From: Clostridia bacterium
GTDB taxonomy: Bacteria > Bacillota > Clostridia > Oscillospirales > CAG-272
Length of the DNA: 64,000 nucleotides
Assembly: GCA_017416185.1 (NCBI GenBank)
Contig: JAFQDF010000005.1
Location: forward strand, 44,656-108,655
Reading direction: 5' to 3'
The stretch's first letter is position 1; every line of letters begins with the position of its first letter. This document shows positions 24,812 through 35,472 of the stretch, piece by piece. The notes beneath the pieces were generated by a model. It ran no database searches. It was not told where the DNA came from and worked only from the letters and a program-made list of their open reading frames with translations. Position numbers and translations under genes: made by a program.

Positions 24812-24845
24812 AAAAAGATTGTGGCTTTACGCCACAATCTTTTTT
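24812..24845 (-). terminator. Terminator of the recombinase gene
   Basis: A 14-bp stem AAAAAGATTGTGGC/GCCACAATCTTTTT with a five-base loop, directly after the recombinase stop codon; T-run on the minus strand. Confidence 0.75.
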
Positions 24846-24847
24846 GC

Positions 24848-25664
<817 letters not shown>

Positions 25665-25685
25665 CTTCTTTAACGAATTACTATT

Positions 25686-26123
25686 TTACTTTCCGAATTT
25701 CACTAACTTATATAATGCCAGTATATATCCGTCCGTTCCTAAGCCGCATATCTGGCCCATACAGGCAGGTGCGGTAAGGGACTTGTGTCTGAACTCTTCC
25801 CTTTTATGGATGTTGGATATATGTACCTCTATTGCGGGAGTATCCACTGCCGAAAGTGCGTCACGGATAGCAACCGAGGTATGGGTGTATGCCGCGGGAT
25901 TGATGATGATACCGTCACACACGTCACGGGTCTGCTGTATCCTCGTTACTATCTCGCCCTCGATATTGGATTGATAGAACTCTATCTCACAACCGAGTTC
26001 TGCGGCTTCTTTAGCCAGTCTGTCATTGACTGACTCCATAGTCTCAGCGCCGTATATTCCCGGCTCGCGTTTGCCCAGCATATTAATGTTAGGTCCGTTT
26101 ATTACAAGAATTTTCTTTGCCAT
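25686..26123 (-). CDS. aroQ: Type II 3-dehydroquinate dehydratase
   Basis: A 145-residue enzyme dehydrating 3-dehydroquinate to 3-dehydroshikimate, the only shikimate step missing from the operon at 16230-23704. Motifs are INGPNINMLGKREPGIYG at the start, with the catalytic Tyr, FYQSNIEGEIV near residue 50, NPAAYTHTSVAIRDAL near 76, VHISNIHKREEFRHKS near 100. I chose ATG 26123 (GAGG six bases upstream); a further ATG at 26138 overlaps the stop of the SLH gene. It is downstream of, and probably co-transcribed with, the SLH gene. Confidence 0.92.
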   Translation of the reverse strand: MAKKILVINGPNINMLGKREPGIYGAETMESVNDRLAKEAAELGCEIEFYQSNIEGEIVTRIQQTRDVCDGIIINPAAYTHTSVAIRDALSAVDTPAIEVHISNIHKREEFRHKSLTAPACMGQICGLGTDGYILALYKLVKFGK

Positions 26124-26137
26124 ATTAACCTCATTCA

Positions 26138-27583
26138 TTAAAAAACGTTAAGTCCGTACTCACCCATATAAGCCGTGATAAGTACAGCCATCTGGGCTCT
26201 TGTAGCAGTTCCCTTGGGGTCAAGGGTAGTTTCGTCCATACCGCTGATAAAGCCCTTATATACCATCCAGGATACGGAATCCTTTGCCCAATCGGATATC
26301 TTGGCTGAATCCTTAAAAATGGACAGATCGGCTCTACCGTTAGTGTTCTTCTTTGTAAACTGTGCAAATCTCGTAAGGAATGCAGCAAGCTGCTCACGGG
26401 TTATTGCCTGTCCCGTACCGAAGCTGTCCTCGCTCATACCCGAGGTAAGTCCGTTATCATATGCCCACTCGACAGCAGTAGCATACCAGCTTCCTTCTTT
26501 TACATCGGTAAAGGAGGAGGTTGAATAACCGCTGAGATCTGCATCTGCAAGATTTGCAAGCACCTTGACGAACATCTCTCGGGTAACCTTACCGTTAGGA
26601 GTAAAGGCGTTATCACTTGTACCGTTCATATATCGGTGATTGAAGCAGTATTTAACTGCTTCATAGTACCAAGCATTTTCTTTAACGTCATTAAATGCAG
26701 GATTTTTATACTCGATATAAAAATCAAGTCCGTAAAGCATTGCATAGTGACCCTTCATCGTATGGGAAGGATGACCGTCGTGAGCAACCGAACAAGCAGT
26801 CATATACGCACCTCTGGTATTGACCTCTCCAAGCTCAGGGTCATCGGTACGGTCCATATAGATAGCTGCTGAACGGAACTGTGCTCCGCCCTGTGTGAGA
26901 TCCTCTACGGTACAGGTAGCACGTCCGTAGGTGTATGCCTCCATATCTGCTATTATCATCTCCCAAGGCAGATAAGCCTCAAAGCACCAGCCTGTTTCTG
27001 TTGTCTTGCCGGTAAGAGAAATACCGTCCGTTGCCTCACCTGCGTTTGCACGGGTACGGTACAGCTTTGCACCTTCATTCTCAAACAGCCCTACACAGTA
27101 CCAAACTGTATAGTCTGTTGCGGCAATGTAACCGTTCTGCTCATAAAGTCCCAGCGGATCAAGAGCGAGAATAAATACGTCGCCGTTATAGCCTACGATA
27201 TTTTCGTTACTTCCCTTTTCGAGGTCAAGATAATCCTCTTCCGTGGAATAAGCGAAGGTATTGTCTACATCACCGACACCGGAAATCTCGGTTATATCGG
27301 CTGCAAAATAAAGTCCGCCCTCATCATATGCAAAATATATATCCGCATCTGTTGCACAAGGCTGAGCATAGTCCATAAGGTACTTGACCATACCATCCTT
27401 GAGCTTTGCAGGAGCTGACCAACCGTCGGTATCCGAGATAACACCGTCTATATCCGGAGTTGCCTCGGGTGCAGCAACGGGTTCGTTTTCAACAATATAA
27501 TCAAGGGGTCCGGCAAACACGGAAACAGGTATAAGCATAGCAAAAGTAAGTGCTATACAAAGTAAAGATCTGAGCATCTTCAT
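26138..27583 (-). CDS. S-layer-homology protein with CBM9-like domain
   Basis: A 481-residue exported protein. A signal peptide (about 1-24) is followed by a beta domain (about 35-290) resembling the family-9 carbohydrate-binding/DOMON-like fold (PDIDGVISDTDGW, YFAYDEGGLYFAADITE, GWCFEAYLPWEMI). Three SLH repeats follow to the C-terminus (NDVKENAWYYEAVKYC, TDVKEGSWYATAVEWA, DSAKISDWAKDSVSWM), which usually bind secondary cell-wall polymer. It is thus a non-covalently wall-attached protein. ATG 27583 follows GGAGGAAAGAT; the longer frame to 27634 is rejected. It has its own promoter and leads into aroQ. Confidence 0.85.
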   Translation of the reverse strand: MKMLRSLLCIALTFAMLIPVSVFAGPLDYIVENEPVAAPEATPDIDGVISDTDGWSAPAKLKDGMVKYLMDYAQPCATDADIYFAYDEGGLYFAADITEISGVGDVDNTFAYSTEEDYLDLEKGSNENIVGYNGDVFILALDPLGLYEQNGYIAATDYTVWYCVGLFENEGAKLYRTRANAGEATDGISLTGKTTETGWCFEAYLPWEMIIADMEAYTYGRATCTVEDLTQGGAQFRSAAIYMDRTDDPELGEVNTRGAYMTACSVAHDGHPSHTMKGHYAMLYGLDFYIEYKNPAFNDVKENAWYYEAVKYCFNHRYMNGTSDNAFTPNGKVTREMFVKVLANLADADLSGYSTSSFTDVKEGSWYATAVEWAYDNGLTSGMSEDSFGTGQAITREQLAAFLTRFAQFTKKNTNGRADLSIFKDSAKISDWAKDSVSWMVYKGFISGMDETTLDPKGTATRAQMAVLITAYMGEYGLNVF

Positions 27584-27612
27584 ATCTTTCCTCCAATGTA
27601 CAATATATATTA

Positions 27613-27641
27613 ATTTTATCACAAGTATTAACAAATTTCAA
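27613..27641 (-). promoter_or_regulatory. Promoter of the SLH-aroQ unit
   Basis: Minus-strand TTGAAA (27636-27641), 17 bp, TAAAAT (27613-27618). The remaining AT-rich gap to 27878 holds no gene that I can see. Confidence 0.6.
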
Positions 27642-27878
27642 TAGTAATTTACGTATTATCACTATCATAAATCAGATAAAACAATCTAAAGGAATTATTA
27701 CCTATTTTTCACAACTTTGGTCATTCCTTTTAATTCAAATAACAAACTTTCACTTCCCTTTTAATTGTTTACAAAATACACTATATTTTTGAAATATTTT
27801 GTGTATAATAATATATAGTTCAGTTTTGTTTACTGTTCTATCTCGTTTTCGATACTATGTGGAGGTTCTCGATTTATT

Positions 27879-28508
27879 ATGAAAAAATTATATTCTACGG
27901 GAGAAGAAATATTCAACGCCGTGACTCACGGAGTCGGAGGAGCCATTTCTATTGCCGCCTGCGTTCTTATGATAATCAAAGCCGCACTTACCGGAAGTGC
28001 TATGAAAGTCGTATGCGCGGCTATATTCGGTGCTTCCCTGATCATTTTGTATACTATGTCTACCCTTTACCACGCACTGACCCATCCCACTGCAAAAAAA
28101 GTAATGAGGATATTTGACCACTGTACCATATTTATACTTATCGCCGGTACATACACTCCTTTTACCCTCGTGGTTATGGGCGGGGCTCTTGGCTGGACGC
28201 TCTTCGGTATACTCTGGGGTGTTACGGTAATAGGTATGATTTTGAATGCTCTGAGTCTTACAAAGTTCTCTAAGATATCAATGGTACTCTACATACTTAT
28301 GGGCTGGTGTGTAATATTCTGTGTCAGACCCGTTATCACATATCTCGGTCTCTGGGGCTCGCTTATGCTCCTTGCGGGTGGGCTGTTCTATACGGGCGGT
28401 ATCCTCTTTTATTCATCAAAGAAGAAATATATGCACTCGATTTGGCATATATTTGTTGTTATCGGAAGCATATTCCATATATTGTGCGTAATGTTCTGGA
28501 TAATATAA
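27879..28508 (+). CDS. trhA: Hemolysin III family (PAQR/TrhA) membrane protein
   Basis: A 209-residue integral membrane protein with seven predicted helices. Family marks are the N-terminal EEIFNAVTHGVGG, LYHALTH near residue 66, RIFDHCTIFILIAGTYTPF near 82-100 and the late HSIWHIFVVIGSIFH; the conserved Ser, Asp and His residues form the metal site of PAQR-type proteins. Members act in membrane homeostasis (TrhA in E. coli) and were first named for weak haemolytic activity. ATG follows GGAGG at a wide spacing. It is monocistronic, with a terminator directly after it. Confidence 0.9.
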   Translation: MKKLYSTGEEIFNAVTHGVGGAISIAACVLMIIKAALTGSAMKVVCAAIFGASLIILYTMSTLYHALTHPTAKKVMRIFDHCTIFILIAGTYTPFTLVVMGGALGWTLFGILWGVTVIGMILNALSLTKFSKISMVLYILMGWCVIFCVRPVITYLGLWGSLMLLAGGLFYTGGILFYSSKKKYMHSIWHIFVVIGSIFHILCVMFWII

Positions 28509-28524
28509 TAAACTATAAAAATTT

Positions 28525-28558
28525 AAGCTGTCCGTTAAAAAAACAGACAGCTTTTGTT
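28525..28558 (+). terminator. trhA terminator
   Basis: An 8-bp stem AAGCTGTC/GACAGCTT with a 13-base loop, followed by TTGTTT. Confidence 0.65.
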
Positions 28559-28584
28559 TATTTCGTCAAATATTACCAATTCTA

Positions 28585-28613
28585 TTGTAATTTCATGTAT
28601 AATATGTTATAAT
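28585..28613 (+). promoter_or_regulatory. Promoter of the CHAP/InlB surface gene
   Basis: TTGTAA (28585-28590), 17 bp, TATAAT (28608-28613), 35 bp before the ATG, which has AAAGGAG upstream. Confidence 0.6.
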
Positions 28614-28647
28614 TTATTGAACAATCATCATATAAAAGGAGCAAAAT

Positions 28648-29676
28648 ATGAAAAGAGTATTGGCTTTTTTACTGTGTGTAATGACTCTTGTTACCGCTCT
28701 GCCTTTAACAAGCTTTGCGTCATACGAGAACACCCACACCAACACAGGAAATCAGATCGAGGACCTGATCTCCGTAGCCACGACACAGATCGGCTACACC
28801 GAGGGAAACACCTCCTCCCAGACAGGCGGCACCTCGGGCGGCAGCGGCAACTATACCAAGTACGGTAAATGGTACGGTATAAACCCCGGTGCCTGGTGCG
28901 CTATGTTTGTTTCCTGGTGTGCAAATCAGGCAGGCATATCCTCCTCCATCGTACCGAAGCACGCAAGCTGTGATATCGGTATGCAGTGGTTCCAGAATAA
29001 CGGAAAATGGAAATGGTCAAAGGCGCTGGGCGGCAGCTATACCCCCAAACGCGGCGATATCATCTATTTCCGCACCAACACTTCTATTACATATGACTCT
29101 ACCCACGTAGGTATCGTGTACGCGGCGGATTCCTCCACCGTATACACTATTGAGGGTAACACCTCTAACAAGTGCGCAAGAAAATCGTATTCCACATCAA
29201 GTGCATACATTCTCGGCTACGGTACTCCGGCGTATACAGGCGGAAACACTACTCCCGTGACCAAGACCTATACTATCACTATGGACCCCAACGGCGGCTC
29301 TATGGTAAGCAACAAGACATATCAGGCCAACTACGGTGAGACATATACAAAGATTTTCGGCTCCTTCCCTATGGCTACCCGTTCTGGCTACGTACTGACA
29401 GGCTGGCTCTGTGAGAAGTACAGCTTTACCCTTACAGACAGCAATATGGGTAATTACTATGCCGTTTATGAGAATACCACCTTCAAGGCAGTATGGGAAA
29501 AGGGTTCAACCGATGATACCCCCGTTGCGGAGGGCTTTACCATAACCTTTGACCCAAACGGCGGTACTCTTACCTCAGGTAATAAGACCTACTCCATAAA
29601 TACAGGTGACTATTATAAGGACGTTATCGGTACTATGCCTACGGCTACACGCTCGGGTTATACCTTCACGGGCTGA
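28648..29676 (+). CDS. CHAP amidase with InlB repeat, N-terminal part before TGA
   Basis: The translated part if the TGA at 29674 is a true stop: 342 residues. A signal peptide (1-25) leads to a CHAP-type Cys/His peptidase domain (about 35-195) with Cys84 in PGAWCAMFVSW, His153 in STHVGIV and Glu169/Asn171 in EGN, the expected triad of peptidoglycan amidases or endopeptidases. Two InlB B-type repeats follow (DPNGGSM, TRSGYVLTGW; DPNGGTL, TRSGYTFTG) and the frame ends inside the second. This fragment would be a secreted cell-wall hydrolase without the C-terminal module present in the uninterrupted frame. Confidence 0.75.
   Translation: MKRVLAFLLCVMTLVTALPLTSFASYENTHTNTGNQIEDLISVATTQIGYTEGNTSSQTGGTSGGSGNYTKYGKWYGINPGAWCAMFVSWCANQAGISSSIVPKHASCDIGMQWFQNNGKWKWSKALGGSYTPKRGDIIYFRTNTSITYDSTHVGIVYAADSSTVYTIEGNTSNKCARKSYSTSSAYILGYGTPAYTGGNTTPVTKTYTITMDPNGGSMVSNKTYQANYGETYTKIFGSFPMATRSGYVLTGWLCEKYSFTLTDSNMGNYYAVYENTTFKAVWEKGSTDDTPVAEGFTITFDPNGGTLTSGNKTYSINTGDYYKDVIGTMPTATRSGYTFTG
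29674..29676 (+). other. In-frame TGA at a conserved Trp codon
   Basis: The InlB repeat reads FTG-stop-YCEKYGYTL, while sister repeats read FNGWYCEKYNFTL. A single G-to-A change turns TGG into TGA. UGA is a normal stop elsewhere here (aroB, aroC). Confidence 0.9.
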
Positions 29677-32600
29677 TACTGCGAAAAATACGGCTACACC
29701 CTCAGTCTCGGTGCAAGCGAGTATTTTGCAGTTGCCGAAAACGTCACCTTCAAGGCTCAGTGGGAAGCTAACGCAGTAGCTACCTATTCCCTTTCCTTCA
29801 ATGCCAACGGCGGCTCTCTTAGCTCGGGCAGTTCATCATATTCCATAACCTCGGGTCAGACCTACAAGGCGGCTCTGGGAAGCTCGATGCCGACTGCCAC
29901 ACGCTCAGGCTATACCTTCAACGGTTGGTACTGCTCAGCTATCGGACTGACTCTCACCACATCAAACTGGTCAAATACCTTTACGGCAAACACCAATCTC
30001 ACATTTGTTGCACAGTGGACTCAGAATGCTGCAACAAAATATACTATGACCTTTGACCCCAACGGCGGTACTATCACCTCGGGCAATAATACCTATCAGA
30101 TAGAAAACGGCCAGACCTACAGCTCTGCTATAGGAACCCTGCCCACTGCTACACGCTCGGGCTATACCTTTAACGGTTGGTACTGTGAAAAATACAACTT
30201 CACACTTAACTCGAGTAATATGGGTAACTACTATGCAGTTACCGAGAACACCACCTTCAAGGCGCAGTGGGTTTCCAATAACGCAGTAACCCTCACCCTC
30301 AATGCAGGGCCCTGCGGTAACGGTATGACCAAATCTATCTCCCTGACATCCAAAACTCTTTATCACGATAAGTCATCCATATATTCAAACTACGGACTTC
30401 TCCCTTCAGGCGGCAGCTCTGACCAGCGCGTATTTATGGGCTGGTATACAGGCTATGACGCAAAGACAGGCAGAGGTACGGGTACTATGTACTGGGATAC
30501 ATACTCAGGCTCGGGCAACGAGACCCTGTACGCCATCTGGGGTTATCCCATCGTATTCAACGCTGACGGCGGTACATATAAGGACGGCAGCCAGAGATAT
30601 ATCTCCTACGTTGCTAACTATGCTCCTTGGAACGGCGCAAGCGATGCCACCGATCCTATGTCAAGATATATCTATATGATCCCCGACCTCTTTGACAATG
30701 CTCCCGTCAAGGGCAGCTTAGAGAGAGAGATGGCTCCCTCCTACGCACTGGTAACGAGCGGAGGAGACATATACACGATGGAAGGTCCCGACCAGAACCT
30801 TACCGTTCCGCCCACAGGCGGTGCAATGCCCTGGAGCGCCTTCCGCTGCACAAACACGGTATACGGTACAGCAATTGAATTTGTAGCTATCTGGAAGCCT
30901 ACGGTTACATATAACGCCAACGGCGGCTCGGGCAGTATGACCACAGATACTCTTACTCCCGATCTTGACGGAAATCTCTATACATATGAAAATTACTCGG
31001 TAAGAGGATGCACCTTTACCAAAAGCAACGCAAGCTTTACAGGCTGGAACACCAAGGCTGACGGAACTGGTACGGCTTACAGTGCAGGTCAGACCATTAC
31101 CTCCCTATCTTCGTCCGACCCCATAACTCTGTACGCACAATGGAGTGACGGAAGCTCTTCGGGTGGCGGAACAGGCGAAGGCTATACGCTTACGCTTAAC
31201 GCCAACGGCGGTTCGGGTACCAAGACCTATACCATCAAGGACGGTCAGAAGTATACCGCAGTTATCGGCTCTACGATGCCCAAGCCCACCAAGACCAACG
31301 CAGTATTCAACGGCTGGTATAATACGGAATACGATTACTGGCTCCTTGACTCAAGCGCAGGCGTTTTCAACGTAGGCAAGGATATCACCTTCTACGCACA
31401 GTGGGAAGAATACGAGACCTTCTCCGACCCCGGCTCGGGATCATATAAGCTGACCTTTGACCCCAACGGCGGTACGATGAAGACCGCAAAGACCTTTACT
31501 ATCAACGTAGGTCAGACCTACGGCGATGCTATCGGCGGTTATCCCTTTGCAACCAGATTCGGCTACACTCTTGATTACTGGCTGCTCCCCGAATACGGCT
31601 TCGGTATTACAAAAGATAACCTCTACGGCAACTATATGGTAGCCGAGGCTGCAGGAAACTATACCTTCTATGCTCAGTGGGAATATATCCACGGTCACAC
31701 TTGTAAATACAAGGACGTAAGAACGACGGTAACACCTACCTGTACCTCTGCAGGCTCAAAGCTTCAGGCCTGCCTGTGCGGCGGAACTAAAACGGTTGCA
31801 CTGTCAAAGCTTGCTCATAGCTATACGGTTGACTGGGGTACTATAGCAGCTACCTGTATGAATAATGCTAAGGTACAGAAAAAGTGCGCTACCTGTGAAT
31901 CGGTGACCACAACGGAACAGACAGGAACAAAGCTTTCTCACGCCTACGGCGATTGGGTAGATCAGGGCAACGGAAAGAGTATACGCTCCTGTATATACGG
32001 ATGCGGTACTACGGAGACCAAAAACAACTCCTACACCATAACCTATCTCGACAAGAGCGGAGCTGCATTCAGCGGTACTCTTAACGCAAGCACCAAGTTC
32101 ACCCATACCTACGGCACCGCAACGACCCTCTATAACCCTACAAAAACCGGTTATACCTTCGGCGGTTGGTTTACGACCGCTGACTGTTCGGGTACAAAGG
32201 TCACCTCTCTCGGAGCATCGGCTTACACCTCTGATATAACCCTGTATGCTCTCTGGACTACAAATTCCTACACCATCACTTATTACAGAAGTGATGCGAC
32301 CTCTACAGCAGTTACGGCAAGCTGGATGCCCGAGGGCTATCCTACAAACCATATCTATGATTATGATACTGTCCTTCCTGCAGAGGTCAACCGTCCCGGA
32401 TGGAGCTTTAACGGCTGGTACACAAAGACCACCTATGCCGATGAATATAAGGTTACGGTCCTTGACGGACAGGGCTATACCGCGGCGATAAAGCTCTACG
32501 GTTACTTTACGCCTAACACATACTCTATCACCTATTATGATGAAGGAGGTCTTCCCTTCTCGGGCGAGCATCTGTCGGGTCAATATACCGAGTTCGTATA

Positions 32601-34356
32601 CAACACCGCATACACCTTGAAGAAGGCAACAAAAACAGGATATACCTTTGCAGGCTGGTATACCGATCCTGAATGTACCGTGAGCATCGGTACGGCTCTT
32701 GCAAAGAACACCTATGATTACGATCTTAAACTCTATTGCAAGTGGACTCCCATTACAAACACCATCTCCTACAGAATCGTAAACTCCACCACAGGCTTCG
32801 GTTCCACCTATATGCCTGCAGGCTATCCCACCTCTCATACCTATGACAAGGACACCGTGCTTGTTGATCCTTCACGTGTGGGATACACCTTTGACGGTTG
32901 GTACAGCGACAAGGCAGGAACCACCCCCATCGATGTAATAGGCGCTACTGCATATCCTACCTCAACCACTATTTATATTTACGGTAAGTGGGTAGCTAAC
33001 AGCTATAATATCAGCTACTATGACGAAGGCGGAGTACCCTTCAGCGGTGAAAATGCAGATTCACTGCTCTCCGAGTTTTCCTATGCTACCAAGTATACTC
33101 TCACCAAGGGTACGAAAACAGGCTACACCTTTGCGGGCTGGTATACAGATCCCGAATGCACCGTAAGCATCGGTACGACTCTTGCGGCAAGCACATACCC
33201 CAATGATATCAAGCTTTACTGCAAGTGGACACCTAACAGCTATACCATTACCTATTACAGAGGTACGTCCACCACCAAGATGACCGGCACCACATACTTC
33301 CCCGACGGTTATCCCGCAACTCATACCTACGATACAACCACTATTCTTCCCACAAACGTAGTATACGGTACACGTTACTTCTTAGGCTTCTATACCGATA
33401 AGAACTATACCAACCGTATAACCGAGATCGGTCCCAAGGATATTACGGCTAACCTGTCCCTCTACTCCAAGTGGGAAACCGAAGCAAACCACGTTTGTAC
33501 AGGTGATATCACCGACGGCAGCTACACTCTTACCGAACGTATCGAGCCCACCTGTCATTCTGTCGGCAAGGAAAGTTATACTTGCTACTGCAACAACAGC
33601 ACAGGCGCACAGGAGATTCCTTACGTATACGTTGAGCTTCCTATGACAGAGCACAGCTACGTCGATCACGACGGTAAAGCCGCAACCTGTACTGAGGACG
33701 GCTGGGAGGCATATAAGACCTGTGCAAGCTGTGATCATACCACTTATAAGGTTATATCTGCTACAGGTCACAAGTACAGCGTCACGACCATACCCGCAAC
33801 CTGTACCGAAAACGGCAAGGCGGTCTATTCCTGCGAAAATTGCGATTTCTCCTTATCAATGCCCACAAGTGCGCTGGGTCACAAATATGAAGCAGAGGTT
33901 GTGCTTCCCGACTGTGAAACAAACGGTTACACAACCTATACCTGCTCTGCCTGCGGTGACAGCTACGTTTCCGATGAGGTTGAAGCTTTTGGTCACAACT
34001 ATACATTTAAAGTTACCGTAAAGCCTACCTGTGCCGTACTCGGTGAAATGCTCTATACCTGTTCAAGATGTGACGGCACTTATACAGAAGTAATCGACTA
34101 TGCAGATCATACCTATAATGCGGTTATTACTGCACCTACCTGTACAGACGGCGGATATACCACGTATACCTGTTCGGTATGCTCCGCGTACTACACAACC
34201 GACGAAACTGCGGCAAACGGTCACAGCTTCGGTGAATGGGTCGAGACCAAGGCTCCCACCTATGAAGAAACCGGTCTTGCAGAGAGAGCTTGTACCGTAT
34301 GTTCAGTAACCGAAACCAAGGAGCTTCCCGTAAAAGAGCTTGTAACGGGCACACCT

Positions 34357-35409
34357 GTCGTAACAAAGGTGCATAACTACACCGTAACCATTGAAGGTAT
34401 GATCGGTGTAAGAGAGGTCAAGTTTGCGATCGGTCACTATACCACTGGCTCTGAGGTTAAGGCGGCAGAAGGCGTTTTGACCCTCTCCGAGGACCTTGTA
34501 AATAAGAACACTGACGAAAACGGAGCATTCAGATACGAGGTAGCCAAAGCAGGCAGTTATACCTTCTGGGTAAGAATGCGTGACGGAGGCGAATACTTCG
34601 TATATGCAGACATTACCGAGATCAACACGTATCTCACCGCTTACGGTGTTATCCTCACGGTTAATGACTTTAAGGACGGCTACAAGGATCTGTGGATCGC
34701 AAAGGGCGAGTTCTCAACCTATAACGAGATAAAGTACAGCACGGGCTTTAAGTATCAGGCGGCTTCTGCCAAGCTTGACTCCCTCTTTGCCAACCACGAT
34801 CTGACATATACCTGCCCCGAGCCCGGTGTTCATACCGTTCTTATAAGATATACTGACGGCAGCTGCGAGGTGCATCATATCGACCTTACGGTAGACGTTC
34901 CAACCTTCTATGAGAACGGTCTTCAGGTAACCGTTGGCAATATCCCCGACATCAAGATCATCCGTACAGCTTACGGTCAGTATAACTCGGTAGCCGAGAT
35001 AAAGGCGGCTGAAGGTGTACGTAACTTCAACAACAAGAACGTTATCAAGGATGCCGAAAGCTACAAGATCCAGTACCGTGAAGAGGGCTGGGTGACCCTG
35101 ATAGTTGAATACAACAACGGCTACAAGCATATCCACCACTATTACGTTCAGCCTAAGGTCCCCACTATGGTACAGGGTACGAACTCGGTTACCTTCGGTG
35201 AGCTTGACGGCTTATATATCATAAGATATGCTCCCGGCAACTACACGACCTCCTCCGACATCAAAAATGCGCCCGGCTCCGACTTCTGTAAATCAGCCGA
35301 TATCAATGAAAAGGGTGAGATAGTCATTGACAACCTCACCACAGGCAAATGGAGCTTTATGGTACAGTACGATGACGAATCATACAACTTCTATGTCATA
35401 GACGTTGCA
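34357..35409 (+). repeat. C-terminal module, four protein repeats (copy 1 of 6)
   Basis: Codes for 351 residues in four divergent units of about 96, 91, 88 and 76 residues. Each unit follows the pattern V-T-(x)-(I/L)-x-(D/G)-(V/I)-K-x-I-R-x-A-x-G-x-Y, then S-x-x-I-K-x-A-x-G, and ends in Y-T-x-x-V-(R/Q)-Y-x-D-G/E. The last unit ends the protein. The same module ends five more proteins in this window. Confidence 0.85.
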
Positions 35410-35435
35410 TGATCCGTAATGAAAAATCAATGAAG

Positions 35436-35463
35436 AAAAAGGTGTCCGAAGGGACACCTTTTT
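35436..35463. terminator. Bidirectional terminator between convergent surface genes
   Basis: A 12-bp perfect stem AAAAAGGTGTCC with loop GAAG, T-runs on both strands, between genes ending at 35412 and 35473. Confidence 0.85.
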
Positions 35464-35472
35464 CATTTACTG

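Larger units (their letters stand above)
28648..35412 (+). pseudogene. CHAP-InlB giant surface protein interrupted by in-frame TGA
   Basis: Without the TGA at codon 343 the frame runs 2254 codons in one phase. Order: signal peptide, CHAP amidase, five or more InlB repeats, a region with spaced DGG/GWY repeats, more InlB repeats (TGYTFAGWYTDPECTVSIGT appears twice), four Cys-pair repeats (ATCTENGKAVYSCENC style), and from 34357 a C-terminal module of four repeats ending at the last codon. All other GW positions in the InlB repeats have TGG. Downstream coding is intact, with no other stop or frameshift, so the lesion is recent, an error, or a read-through site. The downstream piece has no plausible start of its own; the first ATG (29887) lies inside a repeat and lacks a ribosome site. 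Confidence 0.75.

Noticed and set aside
30000..33500. DNA tandem repeat array as a separate element
   Set aside because: Repetition is explained by InlB and Cys-pair protein repeats in one frame; DNA copies are diverged.
28648..35412. Recoding of TGA as Trp (genetic code 4 or 25)
   Set aside because: TGA ends aroB and aroC at their family-typical positions, and Trp is TGG in all other repeats.
29887..35412. An independent gene starting at ATG 29887
   Set aside because: The ATG lies inside an InlB repeat, has no ribosome site or signal peptide, and is in phase with the CHAP gene.
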